A stretch of DNA of 64,000 nucleotides from CALNZV01 sp942491115. Lineage in GTDB: Bacteria > Desulfobacterota > Desulfobacteria > Desulfobacterales > UBA5852. The notes under the pieces were generated by a model, which was not told where the DNA came from, ran no database searches, and saw only the letters and a list, made by a program, of their open reading frames with translations. This document shows, in pieces, positions 1 to 8,093 of this stretch. The first letter of the stretch is position 1. Each line of letters opens with the position of its first letter. The stretch covers positions 930,001-994,000 of the forward strand of contig CALNZV010000020.1 of assembly GCA_942491115.1 (NCBI GenBank). Reading direction: 5' to 3'. The position numbers were made by a program, and so were the translations under genes.

Positions 1-1366
1 GTTTGATGGCTTCAGCAGCCAGTACCATGGTCATCAGAGATAGCCGTTTGACACGGCGAATGGCTGGGCTTGGCATCATCCTGCCCACCTCAGCGGCCGG
101 GTATCGTCCCCGGCAGGATTTCCGGAGCCGGATCCGATCAAGGGTTTCAAGGGTCATACCGGCCCCGGTAATGGCAGACCACCCCGCTACCCGAAGCCGA
201 CCGTCGTCAGGGGTGTCGATTTTCCGCCGGTCCGGGTTACTGCGACCAACCACCACGGCCCCGTTGTTTCCTCCGAAACCGAATGCGTTGACGAGGATCT
301 TTTCCGGTCGGATCCGAAGCGGCGCCGCCAAGGGCTCGACGCCAAGGGCCGGGTCCGGCACCCGGCAGCCGCTGTTGGCGGGGATCACCCCCCGGTCGAT
401 GGATAGAGCCGCCATCACCGTTCCGATGGCACCGGCGGCGGCAAGGCTGTGCCCCGTCGCCCCCTTGACCGAAGAAAACGGAGGCATTCTGTCACCGAAA
501 AGAGAACGCACGGCACCCATCTCTATGCGGTCGTTGTCGATAGTGCCGGTGCCATGGAGATGAATGGCATCGATGTCCCCGGCCTCAAGACCCGCCCGGT
601 CCAAGGCCAGCCGCATCGCAGACAGAGCCCCTTCACCCTCCGGATGGGGTAGGGTCGGATGGAAGGCATCGCAGCTTAAGCCGGCACCCATCAATTCGAT
701 CCGATCACAGGCCGCTTCGGAGGCCTCAAGCAGGCACATGGCCGCCCCTTCCGCCACCGAGAGGCCTCGGCGATCCGCATCCAGCGGCCTGGCACCCAAC
801 GGATCGATCAGTTTCAGAGATCTAAACCCATAGTAGGTCAGGCGGCACAGGGAGTCCACACCTCCGACAAGCACTCGCTTGGCCCGACCGGCTCTCAACA
901 ACGCCAGGGCCAGAGCCAGGGCCGACACCCCGGAGGAGCAGGCTGTGGTTACCGTCAATACCGGTCCGCGGCAGCGGTAGCGCCGGGCCAGGGCGACCGC
1001 CACCGTACCCAGCCCGTGCTGGCTGAAATCGCCGGCGACGCCGTCGCCGAAACGCAGACGGTCCTCGGTCATGTCCATGCCGCCGGTAGTGCTTCCAACG
1101 ACGATGACATCAGGGGGCTGCAGGGGGTGCCCCATGGCTTGGTCCGACGCCTGTATGGCCAACTGATGCGCCACCGGCATTCCTGGCTTCAAAAGACCCG
1201 GAGGAGCCTCGCCCACTATTAGGGGGCGATGGGAGGCGGGTTTGAACCGTGTCAGCGGGGCCAATCCGCTTCGACCCAAGGTCAGCGCCTTGACGGTGTC
1301 TTCCAGGCCGCAGCCGAGAGCCGAAACGATGCCCATACCACGAATATAAACGGGAAGAACGGTCAC
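1..1366 (-). CDS. Ketosynthase fused to a second ketosynthase-like domain (3' end outside window)
   Basis: This is a beta-ketoacyl-ACP synthase that should condense an acyl chain with malonyl-ACP in a type II fatty acid/polyene pathway. The first domain (residues 1-375) is complete: active-site Cys143 lies in TTACSSG, His271 in HGTGT, His306 in GATGHS, and the domain ends with NAFGFGG. The frame continues without a stop into a second ketosynthase-type start (VAGWSAITG, then PSPAIRRVKRLS), which resembles the chain-length-factor/Ketoacyl-synt_2 proteins of aryl-polyene clusters. The left edge of the window cuts this second domain. The GTG start at 1366 overlaps the stop of the upstream ACP gene (GTGA), so the two genes are translationally coupled. 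An internal ATG at 1336 is a less likely start. The ketosynthase call is firm; the role of the second domain is inferred. Confidence 0.85.
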   Translation of the reverse strand, partial: MTVLPVYIRGMGIVSALGCGLEDTVKALTLGRSGLAPLTRFKPASHRPLIVGEAPPGLLKPGMPVAHQLAIQASDQAMGHPLQPPDVIVVGSTTGGMDMTEDRLRFGDGVAGDFSQHGLGTVAVALARRYRCRGPVLTVTTACSSGVSALALALALLRAGRAKRVLVGGVDSLCRLTYYGFRSLKLIDPLGARPLDADRRGLSVAEGAAMCLLEASEAACDRIELMGAGLSCDAFHPTLPHPEGEGALSAMRLALDRAGLEAGDIDAIHLHGTGTIDNDRIEMGAVRSLFGDRMPPFSSVKGATGHSLAAAGAIGTVMAALSIDRGVIPANSGCRVPDPALGVEPLAAPLRIRPEKILVNAFGFGGNNGAVVVGRSNPDRRKIDTPDDGRLRVAGWSAITGAGMTLETLDRIRLRKSCRGRYPAAEVGRMMPSPAIRRVKRLSLMTMVLAAEAIK

Positions 1367-1629
1367 GAGGGAAGCGGGGCCGATGAATTCTTGATGCAGC
1401 CGGCCATGGTTCGAAGGGATGCAAACACCTCGGCGCCCCGCTCTTTGCTGTCGATGACGATTCCGTAGTCTTTTTCCATCATCATCACCAGTTCCAGAAC
1501 GTCGATGGAATCAATGCCAAGCCGCCCGCCCACCAAAGGCTCGTCCGGATCGATGCCGTTCGGATCGACAGTGGCAAGATTCAGCAGTTCGACGATTTTT
1601 AGTTTCAGCTGGTCTATCAGATCGTCCAT
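1363..1629 (-). CDS. Acyl carrier protein
   Basis: This is a small acidic acyl carrier protein of about 88 residues. It carries the growing chain on a phosphopantetheine arm; the attachment serine lies in the motif RLGIDSIDVLEL. It stands directly before the ketosynthase fusion and overlaps it by four bases, so it is the likely partner of that enzyme. I chose the ATG at 1629 because an AGGA lies about seven bases upstream; a GTG at 1644 is the alternative. The gene diverges from the dehydratase gene that starts near 1784. The 150-base gap between them should hold promoters for both directions, but no strong consensus is visible there. Confidence 0.88.
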   Translation of the reverse strand: MDDLIDQLKLKIVELLNLATVDPNGIDPDEPLVGGRLGIDSIDVLELVMMMEKDYGIVIDSKERGAEVFASLRTMAGCIKNSSAPLPS

Positions 1630-1783
1630 GGCTATCCTGTCCACACCGGCAACCCCGTGGATCAGAGGCTGACGGCGAAGGCGTCTCGGATGGTTTACAG
1701 CCGAGGTCGCCTGTAGTATGGGTTTGTTAAAGCTATGAACTTTAGCATGACAGAGACAAAGTGCAATCCATCAATTCCCCTTT

Positions 1784-2239
1784 TTGGAAAAAACCGGTTC
1801 CATAGTGACGGATCGAGACCATCCACCCGATCTGGAAGACCTTCTTCCCCACCGAGGGCCCATGCTTCTGATCGACGATATCCTGGCCGTCGACAGAAAC
1901 CACGCCGTATCCCAAGCAAGGGTCAGGGATCGATGGCCGGGATTCGACGGATCGACAGTCAGTCCTCTGCTGATCATCGAATTGGTGGCCCAGACCTCCG
2001 GACTCAGCAACGGTCTGGATCGAATGCTGACGGAAGGGCCCGCTGCCGACAAGAGGGGGTGGATTGTCGGCGTCAAAGAGGCGCGCTTCTCTGCCGATCG
2101 GCTGATCCCGGGGACCCTGATCATTACCGAAGCCTCCAACAGTTTCAAATTCGAGGGGTTTAGAGAAATCAGAGGCACCTCCAGAATCGGTACCGATATC
2201 ATCGGAGAGGTCGTGCTTCAAGTCATGCGCTCGGGGTAG
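1784..2239 (+). CDS. 3-hydroxyacyl-ACP dehydratase, hotdog fold (FabZ/ApeP-like)
   Basis: This is a single-hotdog protein of about 150 residues related to FabZ/FabA dehydratases. The family signature LLPHRGPMLLID is near residue 20 and includes the catalytic-type histidine. It would remove water from the 3-hydroxyacyl-ACP made by the reductase encoded next. It is the first gene of a rightward run that continues with the reductase, the LolA-like carrier, the lipoprotein and a radical SAM gene. The start is uncertain: TTG at 1784 or GTG at 1805, neither with a good ribosome binding site. The small FabZ-like dehydratase of aryl-polyene clusters (ApeP) is the closest functional analogue I recognise. 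Confidence 0.8.
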   Translation: MEKTGSIVTDRDHPPDLEDLLPHRGPMLLIDDILAVDRNHAVSQARVRDRWPGFDGSTVSPLLIIELVAQTSGLSNGLDRMLTEGPAADKRGWIVGVKEARFSADRLIPGTLIITEASNSFKFEGFREIRGTSRIGTDIIGEVVLQVMRSG

Positions 2240-2338
2240 GGCCCGAGACCGGGTATGATGGGCTCGGCGTTGTCATGACCCTAACCCCATCGGAGGGCCC
2301 CGGAAACGGCCCCCCGCCATCACCATCGGATTCCGCTT

Positions 2339-3082
2339 ATGGTCATGGAAGCCTTCACAGATCCCCCCATCGCCCTGGTAACAGGGGCCAGCAAAGGTAT
2401 CGGCCGGGCCGTCAGTGTCGAGCTGGCCCGCAGCGGGTACACGGTGGCCGTCAATTACCGTGCCGATGAAGCGGGCGCTCTCGAGACCGTCTCCCTGGTC
2501 ACGGCACAGGGTGCCCGGGGACAGGCCGTCGGCTTTGATGTTACCGACCGCCGCGCCGCCACTGACGCCATTTCCACGATTCTCTCGGAGGTCGGCCCCA
2601 TCGACGTTCTGATCAATAACGCCGGCATCACCTCGGACGGCCTTTTTGTCATGATGTCCAAGGAGAGCTGGGACCGGGTGATCCGCACCAGTCTGGACGG
2701 TTTTTATCATTGTACGAAGCCTGTTATCGAATCCATGATCCGTCGGAAGCATGGCAGCATCGTCTCCATAGCCTCGGTGGCCGGTCTGGTGGCCAATCGG
2801 GGGCAGTCCAACTACTCAGCCGCCAAGGCGGGGGTCATTGCGGCCAGCCGCTGCCTGGCCGCAGAGGTGGGTCGACTCGGTATCCGGGTAAACGTGGTGG
2901 CGCCGGGACTGATCGATACGGACATGATCAAAGACGCGCCGGTGCCTCACATCAAATCCATGATCCCGATGGCCCGTATCGGCCGGCCGGAGGAGGTGGC
3001 ACGGGTGGTACGCTTTCTGTGCTCCGAAGATGCCTCCTATGTCACCGGTCAGGTCATCGGTGTTAATGGCGGCATGGCCTGA
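2339..3082 (+). CDS. fabG: 3-oxoacyl-ACP reductase (FabG-type SDR)
   Basis: This is a short-chain dehydrogenase/reductase of 247 residues, the normal length for FabG. It shows the NADPH-binding GASKGIGRA loop near the N-terminus, the NNAG motif, and a catalytic Ser-Tyr-Lys set (Ser in IVSIASVAG, then NYSAAK). It reduces 3-oxoacyl-ACP to 3-hydroxyacyl-ACP, the step between ketosynthase and dehydratase. Its position right after the dehydratase and before LolA- and DUF3261-type genes resembles the ApeP-ApeQ neighbourhood of aryl-polyene clusters. A housekeeping role cannot be excluded from the sequence, but the context favours a dedicated pathway enzyme. ATG at 2339 is taken as start; ATG at 2345 is equally possible. 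Confidence 0.88.
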   Translation: MVMEAFTDPPIALVTGASKGIGRAVSVELARSGYTVAVNYRADEAGALETVSLVTAQGARGQAVGFDVTDRRAATDAISTILSEVGPIDVLINNAGITSDGLFVMMSKESWDRVIRTSLDGFYHCTKPVIESMIRRKHGSIVSIASVAGLVANRGQSNYSAAKAGVIAASRCLAAEVGRLGIRVNVVAPGLIDTDMIKDAPVPHIKSMIPMARIGRPEEVARVVRFLCSEDASYVTGQVIGVNGGMA

Positions 3083-3114
3083 ACCCCCATGCGAGGATTC
3101 CTGACAGACGCCGA

Positions 3115-3732
3115 ATGAAACGCGCTCAAGACATATGGATGCCATTGGGGGCCTCCGCCATTGCATTCCTACTGCTGGTCGGTTGGGCTGACAGCTTCGA
3201 GGCCCTGCGCCGGGAAGGCAATGCCATCCGGTCGATTAGGGCGGAGTTTACCCAGCAGAAAGAAATGCGGATGCTTGTCCGCCCGATCCTCTCCGAGGGC
3301 CGGTTTTTCTTCCAGAAACCCGGTTCCCTGCGCTGGGAATATACCTCCCCCGTAAAAAGCGTTCTGCTCATGCACGACGGATCGGTTCGGCGATTCTTTC
3401 AACAGACGGGCGACTGGACCGAAGACACGACGGCCGGCCTTCAGGCCATGGACGTTGTCATGGAGGAAATCACCCGATGGCTGAACGGCCGATTTGAAGA
3501 CAATCCGGTCTTCCTGGCCGAACTGGTGCCGGGCCGACTGATACGGCTTAGGCCTAAAAGCGATGCCATGGCAGGCATCATACAAAAAATCGAGCTCATT
3601 CTTGCCGACCGGCCCGGCGTTCTCGAGGAGGTCGTTATCTACGAGAGCGAATCTTCCCTGACGCGATTAATTTTCAGCGGATCACGGGTCAACCTTGCCA
3701 TCCCGGAATGGGTGTTTAAAACGGCCCAATGA
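3115..3732 (+). CDS. LolA-like outer-membrane lipoprotein carrier homologue
   Basis: This 205-residue protein has an N-terminal hydrophobic segment (about residues 9-25) consistent with export to the periplasm. A LolA-like body follows, with RAEFTQQK, GRFFFQKPGSLRWEY and IPEWVFK motifs typical of the family. LolA proteins bind lipid-modified cargo in a half-barrel. The versions in polyene clusters (ApeL type) are thought to move the lipid product rather than ordinary lipoproteins. The gene begins 32 bases after fabG, and its stop overlaps the next start (ATGA at 3729-3732), so it is coupled to the lipoprotein gene. The family call is strong; the cargo is inferred. Confidence 0.83.
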   Translation: MKRAQDIWMPLGASAIAFLLLVGWADSFEALRREGNAIRSIRAEFTQQKEMRMLVRPILSEGRFFFQKPGSLRWEYTSPVKSVLLMHDGSVRRFFQQTGDWTEDTTAGLQAMDVVMEEITRWLNGRFEDNPVFLAELVPGRLIRLRPKSDAMAGIIQKIELILADRPGVLEEVVIYESESSLTRLIFSGSRVNLAIPEWVFKTAQ

Positions 3733-4409
3733 GACGACATCTCACCCTTGCTGCTCTTGCGATACTTTGGGTGGCCTGCGCCCGTCCGCCGGCATCGACG
3801 ACCTTGCCCGGCGATGGAATTCCCCCCAGTGACTGCACGGCGGGCTTTCCGCCGGGCCGCTGGCAGGTCAGCCACTCCCTGGTCGTCTCTGCGCCGTTCG
3901 GCAACACCGCCCAGCTGATCGGGGTGTCGCTCGTCGATGGGGAGACCCGCCGTTTGGACTGCGCCCTGATGACCGTCGAAGGCCTGATTTTATTCAGCGG
4001 CCGGTACGACGGGCAAGTCGTTGTGGAACGTGCCCTGCCTCCGATGGATCGGCGTGGATTCGCCGAAGGCCTGATGTCCGACCTGAAGCTCATCTTTTTC
4101 CGCCCGTCCGCCCCCCTGATGAGAGCCGCCAGGACGACAGACGGAAACCGGATCTGCCGATATGGCCGCCCCGGTGATCCCCAGACCGATCTGAAACTCA
4201 CAGCCGACGGGTGGGAGCTTCGCCGGTACGGCGAGGCATCCCGTCTGGAGAGGACCATAAAAGCCGTCTATTCGCCGGGCCCACTGCCGTCCCCCGGGGG
4301 CCGCTTTGCGGACCGTTTGATCCTCGAGGCCCATGGTACCGGCGCCTACACCATCGACATGGTCCTTGTGGAAGCCGTTCCCCTGCCCCCGGAGGCGCTC
4401 CATCAATGA
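3729..4409 (+). CDS. DUF3261-type lipoprotein
   Basis: This is a 226-residue predicted lipoprotein. The signal peptide ends in the lipobox LWVAC, with the lipidated Cys at residue 17. The rest is a beta-rich domain that resembles the DUF3261 lipoproteins (ApeN type) regularly found beside LolA-like genes in aryl-polyene clusters; their biochemical role is unknown. It overlaps the LolA-like gene by four bases, which suggests the two act together at the outer membrane, for example in receiving or anchoring the product. The lipoprotein call is firm. The DUF3261 assignment rests mainly on gene context and overall pattern. Confidence 0.72.
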   Translation: MRRHLTLAALAILWVACARPPASTTLPGDGIPPSDCTAGFPPGRWQVSHSLVVSAPFGNTAQLIGVSLVDGETRRLDCALMTVEGLILFSGRYDGQVVVERALPPMDRRGFAEGLMSDLKLIFFRPSAPLMRAARTTDGNRICRYGRPGDPQTDLKLTADGWELRRYGEASRLERTIKAVYSPGPLPSPGGRFADRLILEAHGTGAYTIDMVLVEAVPLPPEALHQ

Positions 4410-4456
4410 TCCAACAAACCGGACTCCCCATCCGGCGTGAATAGGAAGACCACCCA

Positions 4457-5761
4457 ATGAAGATCTTGCTTATCTATCCCCGGTGGCCAAAGCTCAGCCG
4501 CCAAACCGAGTTTCACCTCCCTCCCCATGGCCCGGTGGTTTTTGCCGCCGCCCTCCCCGGGGATGTGGAGGTCGAATTCATCGACGAGAATCTGGAAACC
4601 GTCGATACCGACGCCGATGTCGACCTGGTGGCCATTTCCATGATGCTGACCCTTCAAGTCAAACGGGGGTGGGAGATCGCCGGGGCCTTTCGCCGCCGGG
4701 GGGTCAAGGTCATCTTCGGGGGCATCGCCACGATGCTCCATGCCGAGGAAACCAAGGCCCATGGGGATGCCATCTTCCTGGGAGAGGCTGAGGGACGCAT
4801 GGAGGAAGTCATCTCCGATTTCAGGCGTGGACGGTTGAAAGGCGTCTACGACTACCTCGACAGTCCGCCTCCCATCGAATCGGTGGGGACCGCCAGGCGG
4901 GATCTGCTGAAGCGGAACCTGTACAACTACAAAGGCGTTCAGATGGTGGATCTTGTCCACGCGTCGAGGGGCTGCCGCTACAACTGCTACCCCTGTTGCG
5001 TGGCCTTTCTGGGGGGGCGACAGTTCAGGCCGCGGCCGGTACACAAGGCGGTGGCTGAAATGGCGGCCATCGACAACAACCGCCTGTTCATCGTGGACAA
5101 CTCACTGGCCCAGGACACCCAGTGGGAAAAAGATCTCTTCAAGGCCATGATCCCGTTGAAGAAGCATTGGTGCAGCCACCCCATCGAAGACCGTTCCGAC
5201 ATCCTTGACCTGGCCGCCCAGGCGGGGGCCTGGTATGTCTATCAGGCCGTGTTCGACACTTCCGATCATATTCGGGAGCGCATCCGGCGCTACCATGACC
5301 ACGGCATCGGCGTGGAGGGAACCATTCTTCTTGGACTGGACGACCAGACCGAAGACGATATTCTACGCCTGGTGGATTTTCTGCAGGAGATCGAGCTCGA
5401 TCTGGCGGAATTCACGGTGCTCACTCCGTTTCCCCACACCCAGGCATACAGGGATCTCAACGGGCAGAACCGGATATTCTCCACCGACTGGAACGACTAC
5501 TCCGCAGAGAAGGTGGTCTTCCAGCCCAAACACATGTCCCCAGGCCGGCTCCAGGAGCTGCTGGCCTATGCCTGGGACAGCTTCTACCGAGATGAACCCC
5601 AGGAAATCAAGATGTTCAAGCTACTCCAGCGGGTGGTGGCGAAGGAAAAGGCCCAGGACACCTTCCGTCCTCGCAACCGGGATCTCGCCGGGATGGCCTT
5701 CGGCCGAAACACGGCCGGAGACGTGCCGGATGACCCCGAGGACCGTCAGTCCAGATCCTGA
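4457..5761 (+). CDS. B12-binding-domain radical SAM protein
   Basis: This 434-residue protein has the two-part architecture of cobalamin-type radical SAM enzymes. Residues 1-120 form a Rossmann-like domain (KILLIYP start, VIFGGIATM) in the position of the B12-binding domain. The radical SAM barrel follows, with the [4Fe-4S]-binding motif CRYNCYPC near residues 174-181. Such enzymes methylate or rearrange unactivated carbons. The gene is the last of the rightward run and ends by overlapping the convergent radical SAM gene by 16 bases (5746-5761). Its place in a fatty-acid-type cluster suggests a chain or headgroup modification, which is inference. No DxHxxG-type B12 motif is obvious, so cobalamin binding is not proven. 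Confidence 0.85.
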   Translation: MKILLIYPRWPKLSRQTEFHLPPHGPVVFAAALPGDVEVEFIDENLETVDTDADVDLVAISMMLTLQVKRGWEIAGAFRRRGVKVIFGGIATMLHAEETKAHGDAIFLGEAEGRMEEVISDFRRGRLKGVYDYLDSPPPIESVGTARRDLLKRNLYNYKGVQMVDLVHASRGCRYNCYPCCVAFLGGRQFRPRPVHKAVAEMAAIDNNRLFIVDNSLAQDTQWEKDLFKAMIPLKKHWCSHPIEDRSDILDLAAQAGAWYVYQAVFDTSDHIRERIRRYHDHGIGVEGTILLGLDDQTEDDILRLVDFLQEIELDLAEFTVLTPFPHTQAYRDLNGQNRIFSTDWNDYSAEKVVFQPKHMSPGRLQELLAYAWDSFYRDEPQEIKMFKLLQRVVAKEKAQDTFRPRNRDLAGMAFGRNTAGDVPDDPEDRQSRS

Positions 5762-7230
5762 AACCGGTTGACCCCTCTCTGGCGGGCCATGTCCAGCTCA
5801 TAGCGCCCCCTCCACCCGAGGGCTTTCAGTTTCCGTCCGAGCACGATCTTCAGAAATGGTTTGAACGCATAGAGCCAGATTCCCGTCCACATCCGCCCCT
5901 GCTCACGAACCCGGGGCGACGGCTCCCACCACCCCATGGTTACCTGGCGATGGTACCAAACCAGGTACTGAAGGGTGTCGGTGTCCATCTGACGGGTTCT
6001 CACGTTGGCCCAGATGCCGTTGTACCATCGGTAGTCGTCAGGGTTGGACACCAGCCCCTCGTCCATCAGGTGCTGACGGATGCCGGTTTTGGGATAGGGG
6101 GTGAGAATCTGGCAGTAGGCGGTATCCGCCCCCGAGGACTTGAGGAAGCGGTAGTTTTCGACGATCTCCTCCTCTCCGTCATCCGGGAACCCGAAGATCA
6201 TCCCCCCCACCACCATGATTCCGTATCGATGGCAGGTATCGATGGCCTTTCGGGACGCCGCCACGATATCCCCCTTTTTCGCAGTCTTGAGGTTCTTCTT
6301 GGAGACATTTTCGATACCCAGAAAGATCGTCTTAAAGCCGGCCTTGGCCATCAGTCGAACCATATCCTCGTTGGCGGCCATGGTCACGCAGTCCGCCTGA
6401 ACCACGAAATGCAGGTTCCGGTAGCCACGGGCGATGATGGCGTCGCACAGGGCCATCACCCGATCGGGCGAAAGGACCAGATTGTCGTCGGAAACGAAGA
6501 TCCACCGGCAGTGTCGCCGGTAGTAGATATCGTCGATATCCGCCAGCACCCTGTCGATGGGAAAAGGTCTGAAGGAGCGGCCGTACATGTGGCGAATGCT
6601 GCAGAAATTGCAGTTTCGCGTACATCCCCGGGAGGTCTCCATCACCTCCACCTTGCTGTTCATGATGTGATAGCCCCAGGTCAGCCGCCGCTTGTCACGG
6701 ATGGGGATCTTCAACCGCGACAGATCCAGGAGCTCCCCCCGGGGGTTGTGACGGAACCCTCCGTCGGTTCGATAGGACAGGGATGGAATGGCCTCCAGAC
6801 GGTCCCGGTCCTCCAGAGCATTCACCAGCCGTCGAAAGGTGTCTTCGCCCTCTCCACGGATCATGAAATCGATGCCCTCCGTCCCGTCGGAGTCGCCGAT
6901 TTCCTCGTACATCAGGGTGGCATGGTAGCCACCAAGGGCAATCTTGACCCGTGGCAGAAGGTCCTTGATGAGCCGGGTCAGCTTGATGCAGGTGTCAAAC
7001 TGCCAGGTCATGGACGACAGCCCGACCAGGTCCGGCTGAATTCTGGTGAGAACCCGGGTGAGGTAGCGCCGAACCGAGCGACGGGTGCGGATCAGGTCGA
7101 TCAGACGGACATCGTGATCACCGTCGATGTTGGCGCCGATGCTGGCGATCCCCAGGTTGGGCATGTGGAAGGCGGCCTCGTGCATGATCACAGGCGCTAC
7201 ATCCGGCATGGATATCAGGACTATCTTCAT
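5746..7230 (-). CDS. B12-binding-domain radical SAM protein
   Basis: This 494-residue protein has an N-terminal Rossmann-like domain of the cobalamin-binding type (residues 1-150, with PDLVGLSSM and KIALGGYHATL). The radical SAM core carries the motif CTRNCNFC near residue 203. The pattern matches the large B12-radical SAM family (BchE/HpnP-type architecture) that acts on lipids, hopanoids and natural products. It is the last gene of the long leftward run that starts near 13.5 kb, placed after the PlsC-like acyltransferase. Its 3' end overlaps the 3' end of the other radical SAM gene. The family call is strong. The substrate is unknown; a lipid or polyene intermediate is my inference from context. 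Confidence 0.87.
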   Translation of the reverse strand: MKIVLISMPDVAPVIMHEAAFHMPNLGIASIGANIDGDHDVRLIDLIRTRRSVRRYLTRVLTRIQPDLVGLSSMTWQFDTCIKLTRLIKDLLPRVKIALGGYHATLMYEEIGDSDGTEGIDFMIRGEGEDTFRRLVNALEDRDRLEAIPSLSYRTDGGFRHNPRGELLDLSRLKIPIRDKRRLTWGYHIMNSKVEVMETSRGCTRNCNFCSIRHMYGRSFRPFPIDRVLADIDDIYYRRHCRWIFVSDDNLVLSPDRVMALCDAIIARGYRNLHFVVQADCVTMAANEDMVRLMAKAGFKTIFLGIENVSKKNLKTAKKGDIVAASRKAIDTCHRYGIMVVGGMIFGFPDDGEEEIVENYRFLKSSGADTAYCQILTPYPKTGIRQHLMDEGLVSNPDDYRWYNGIWANVRTRQMDTDTLQYLVWYHRQVTMGWWEPSPRVREQGRMWTGIWLYAFKPFLKIVLGRKLKALGWRGRYELDMARQRGVNRFQDLD

Positions 7231-7289
7231 GGTACCTCACTAACCCGACGCCGCCAAATAACTGCTTTCAATGGCGGAGGCGGTGGGGG

Positions 7290-8093
7290 TCAATGCCTCA
7301 GATGGGCTTCTAGGCGACGGCGAACATCGGCCATGAGAGAACCGACCCCGACGGCTATGCCGTCGATCTCCGTGGGGATGTCCGCCACCAGTTCAACGGT
7401 GACGGTATTGGCCCGGCAAGTGTTGAACAAAAACTTGCCGGGCTGGAAAAGGGTTTCCGATCCTTGGACGGCCACCACTTTGATCGGCACCCTCATCCTT
7501 TTGGCAAGGGTGAATACGCCTCTTCGAAACCGCCCCATCCCACCGTCTTTGCTGCGGGTTCCTTCAGGGAAAACGATTAAATTGCCCCCCCCTGCCAGAA
7601 GGCTATCCAGGCGGCTTAGGCCATCGATCATCACCCCCCCGTGGCGGCTGTTGGCCTGGGAAGGGATATAGCCGGACAGGGCAAGCATGGTGCCAAAGAC
7701 CGGAATATCGAACAACCTCGCCTTGGCAATAGTGGTGTGCTTCTCAAATAAAGAAATCAATAAGATCGGATCAATATAAGAGACGTGGTTGCTCACGACG
7801 ATGGAGGAGCGGATGTGACGGACGTCATCGGCGATCTCCCAGTGCTGGAGGGGCGCCAGCCATTTCAGCAGCCGGAAGAAACCTTTGTAGAACCGGTGGT
7901 TCAGCCGCTGGAATGCCTCACGGCGATCGGCGGAGAAAAGGGCTGCCAAAAAATATCTCGGGGCAAAGAACCCCACGAACCCGATGGTAAAATACCCCCA
8001 TAGGCAGAGGGTGATCGCAAGGTCTTTCAGCCGCTCGGCCCGGGTGGCCCCGCGCGGTGAAGCGCCCCTTCCGGTGGTCGACCGGCTGCTCAT
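7290..8093 (-). CDS. PlsC-like 1-acyl-glycerol-phosphate acyltransferase
   Basis: This 267-residue protein belongs to the PlsC/LPLAT family. It has a hydrophobic segment near residues 30-50, the acceptor motif NHVSYID (HX4D) near residue 103, and the conserved FPEGTRS motif near residue 178. It should transfer an acyl chain from ACP or CoA to a hydroxyl-bearing acceptor. The ATG start at 8093 overlaps the ketosynthase stop (ATGA), so the gene is coupled to the fatty-acid machinery. In this cluster it probably attaches the finished chain to a headgroup rather than serving bulk phospholipid synthesis; that is inference. Confidence 0.83.
   Translation of the reverse strand: MSSRSTTGRGASPRGATRAERLKDLAITLCLWGYFTIGFVGFFAPRYFLAALFSADRREAFQRLNHRFYKGFFRLLKWLAPLQHWEIADDVRHIRSSIVVSNHVSYIDPILLISLFEKHTTIAKARLFDIPVFGTMLALSGYIPSQANSRHGGVMIDGLSRLDSLLAGGGNLIVFPEGTRSKDGGMGRFRRGVFTLAKRMRVPIKVVAVQGSETLFQPGKFLFNTCRANTVTVELVADIPTEIDGIAVGVGSLMADVRRRLEAHLRH

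Noticed and set aside
5950..7671. A 573-codon rightward open frame opposite the radical SAM and acyltransferase genes
   Set aside because: It mirrors two genes with clear catalytic motifs; open antisense frames are common at this GC content. No motif or ribosome binding site supports it.
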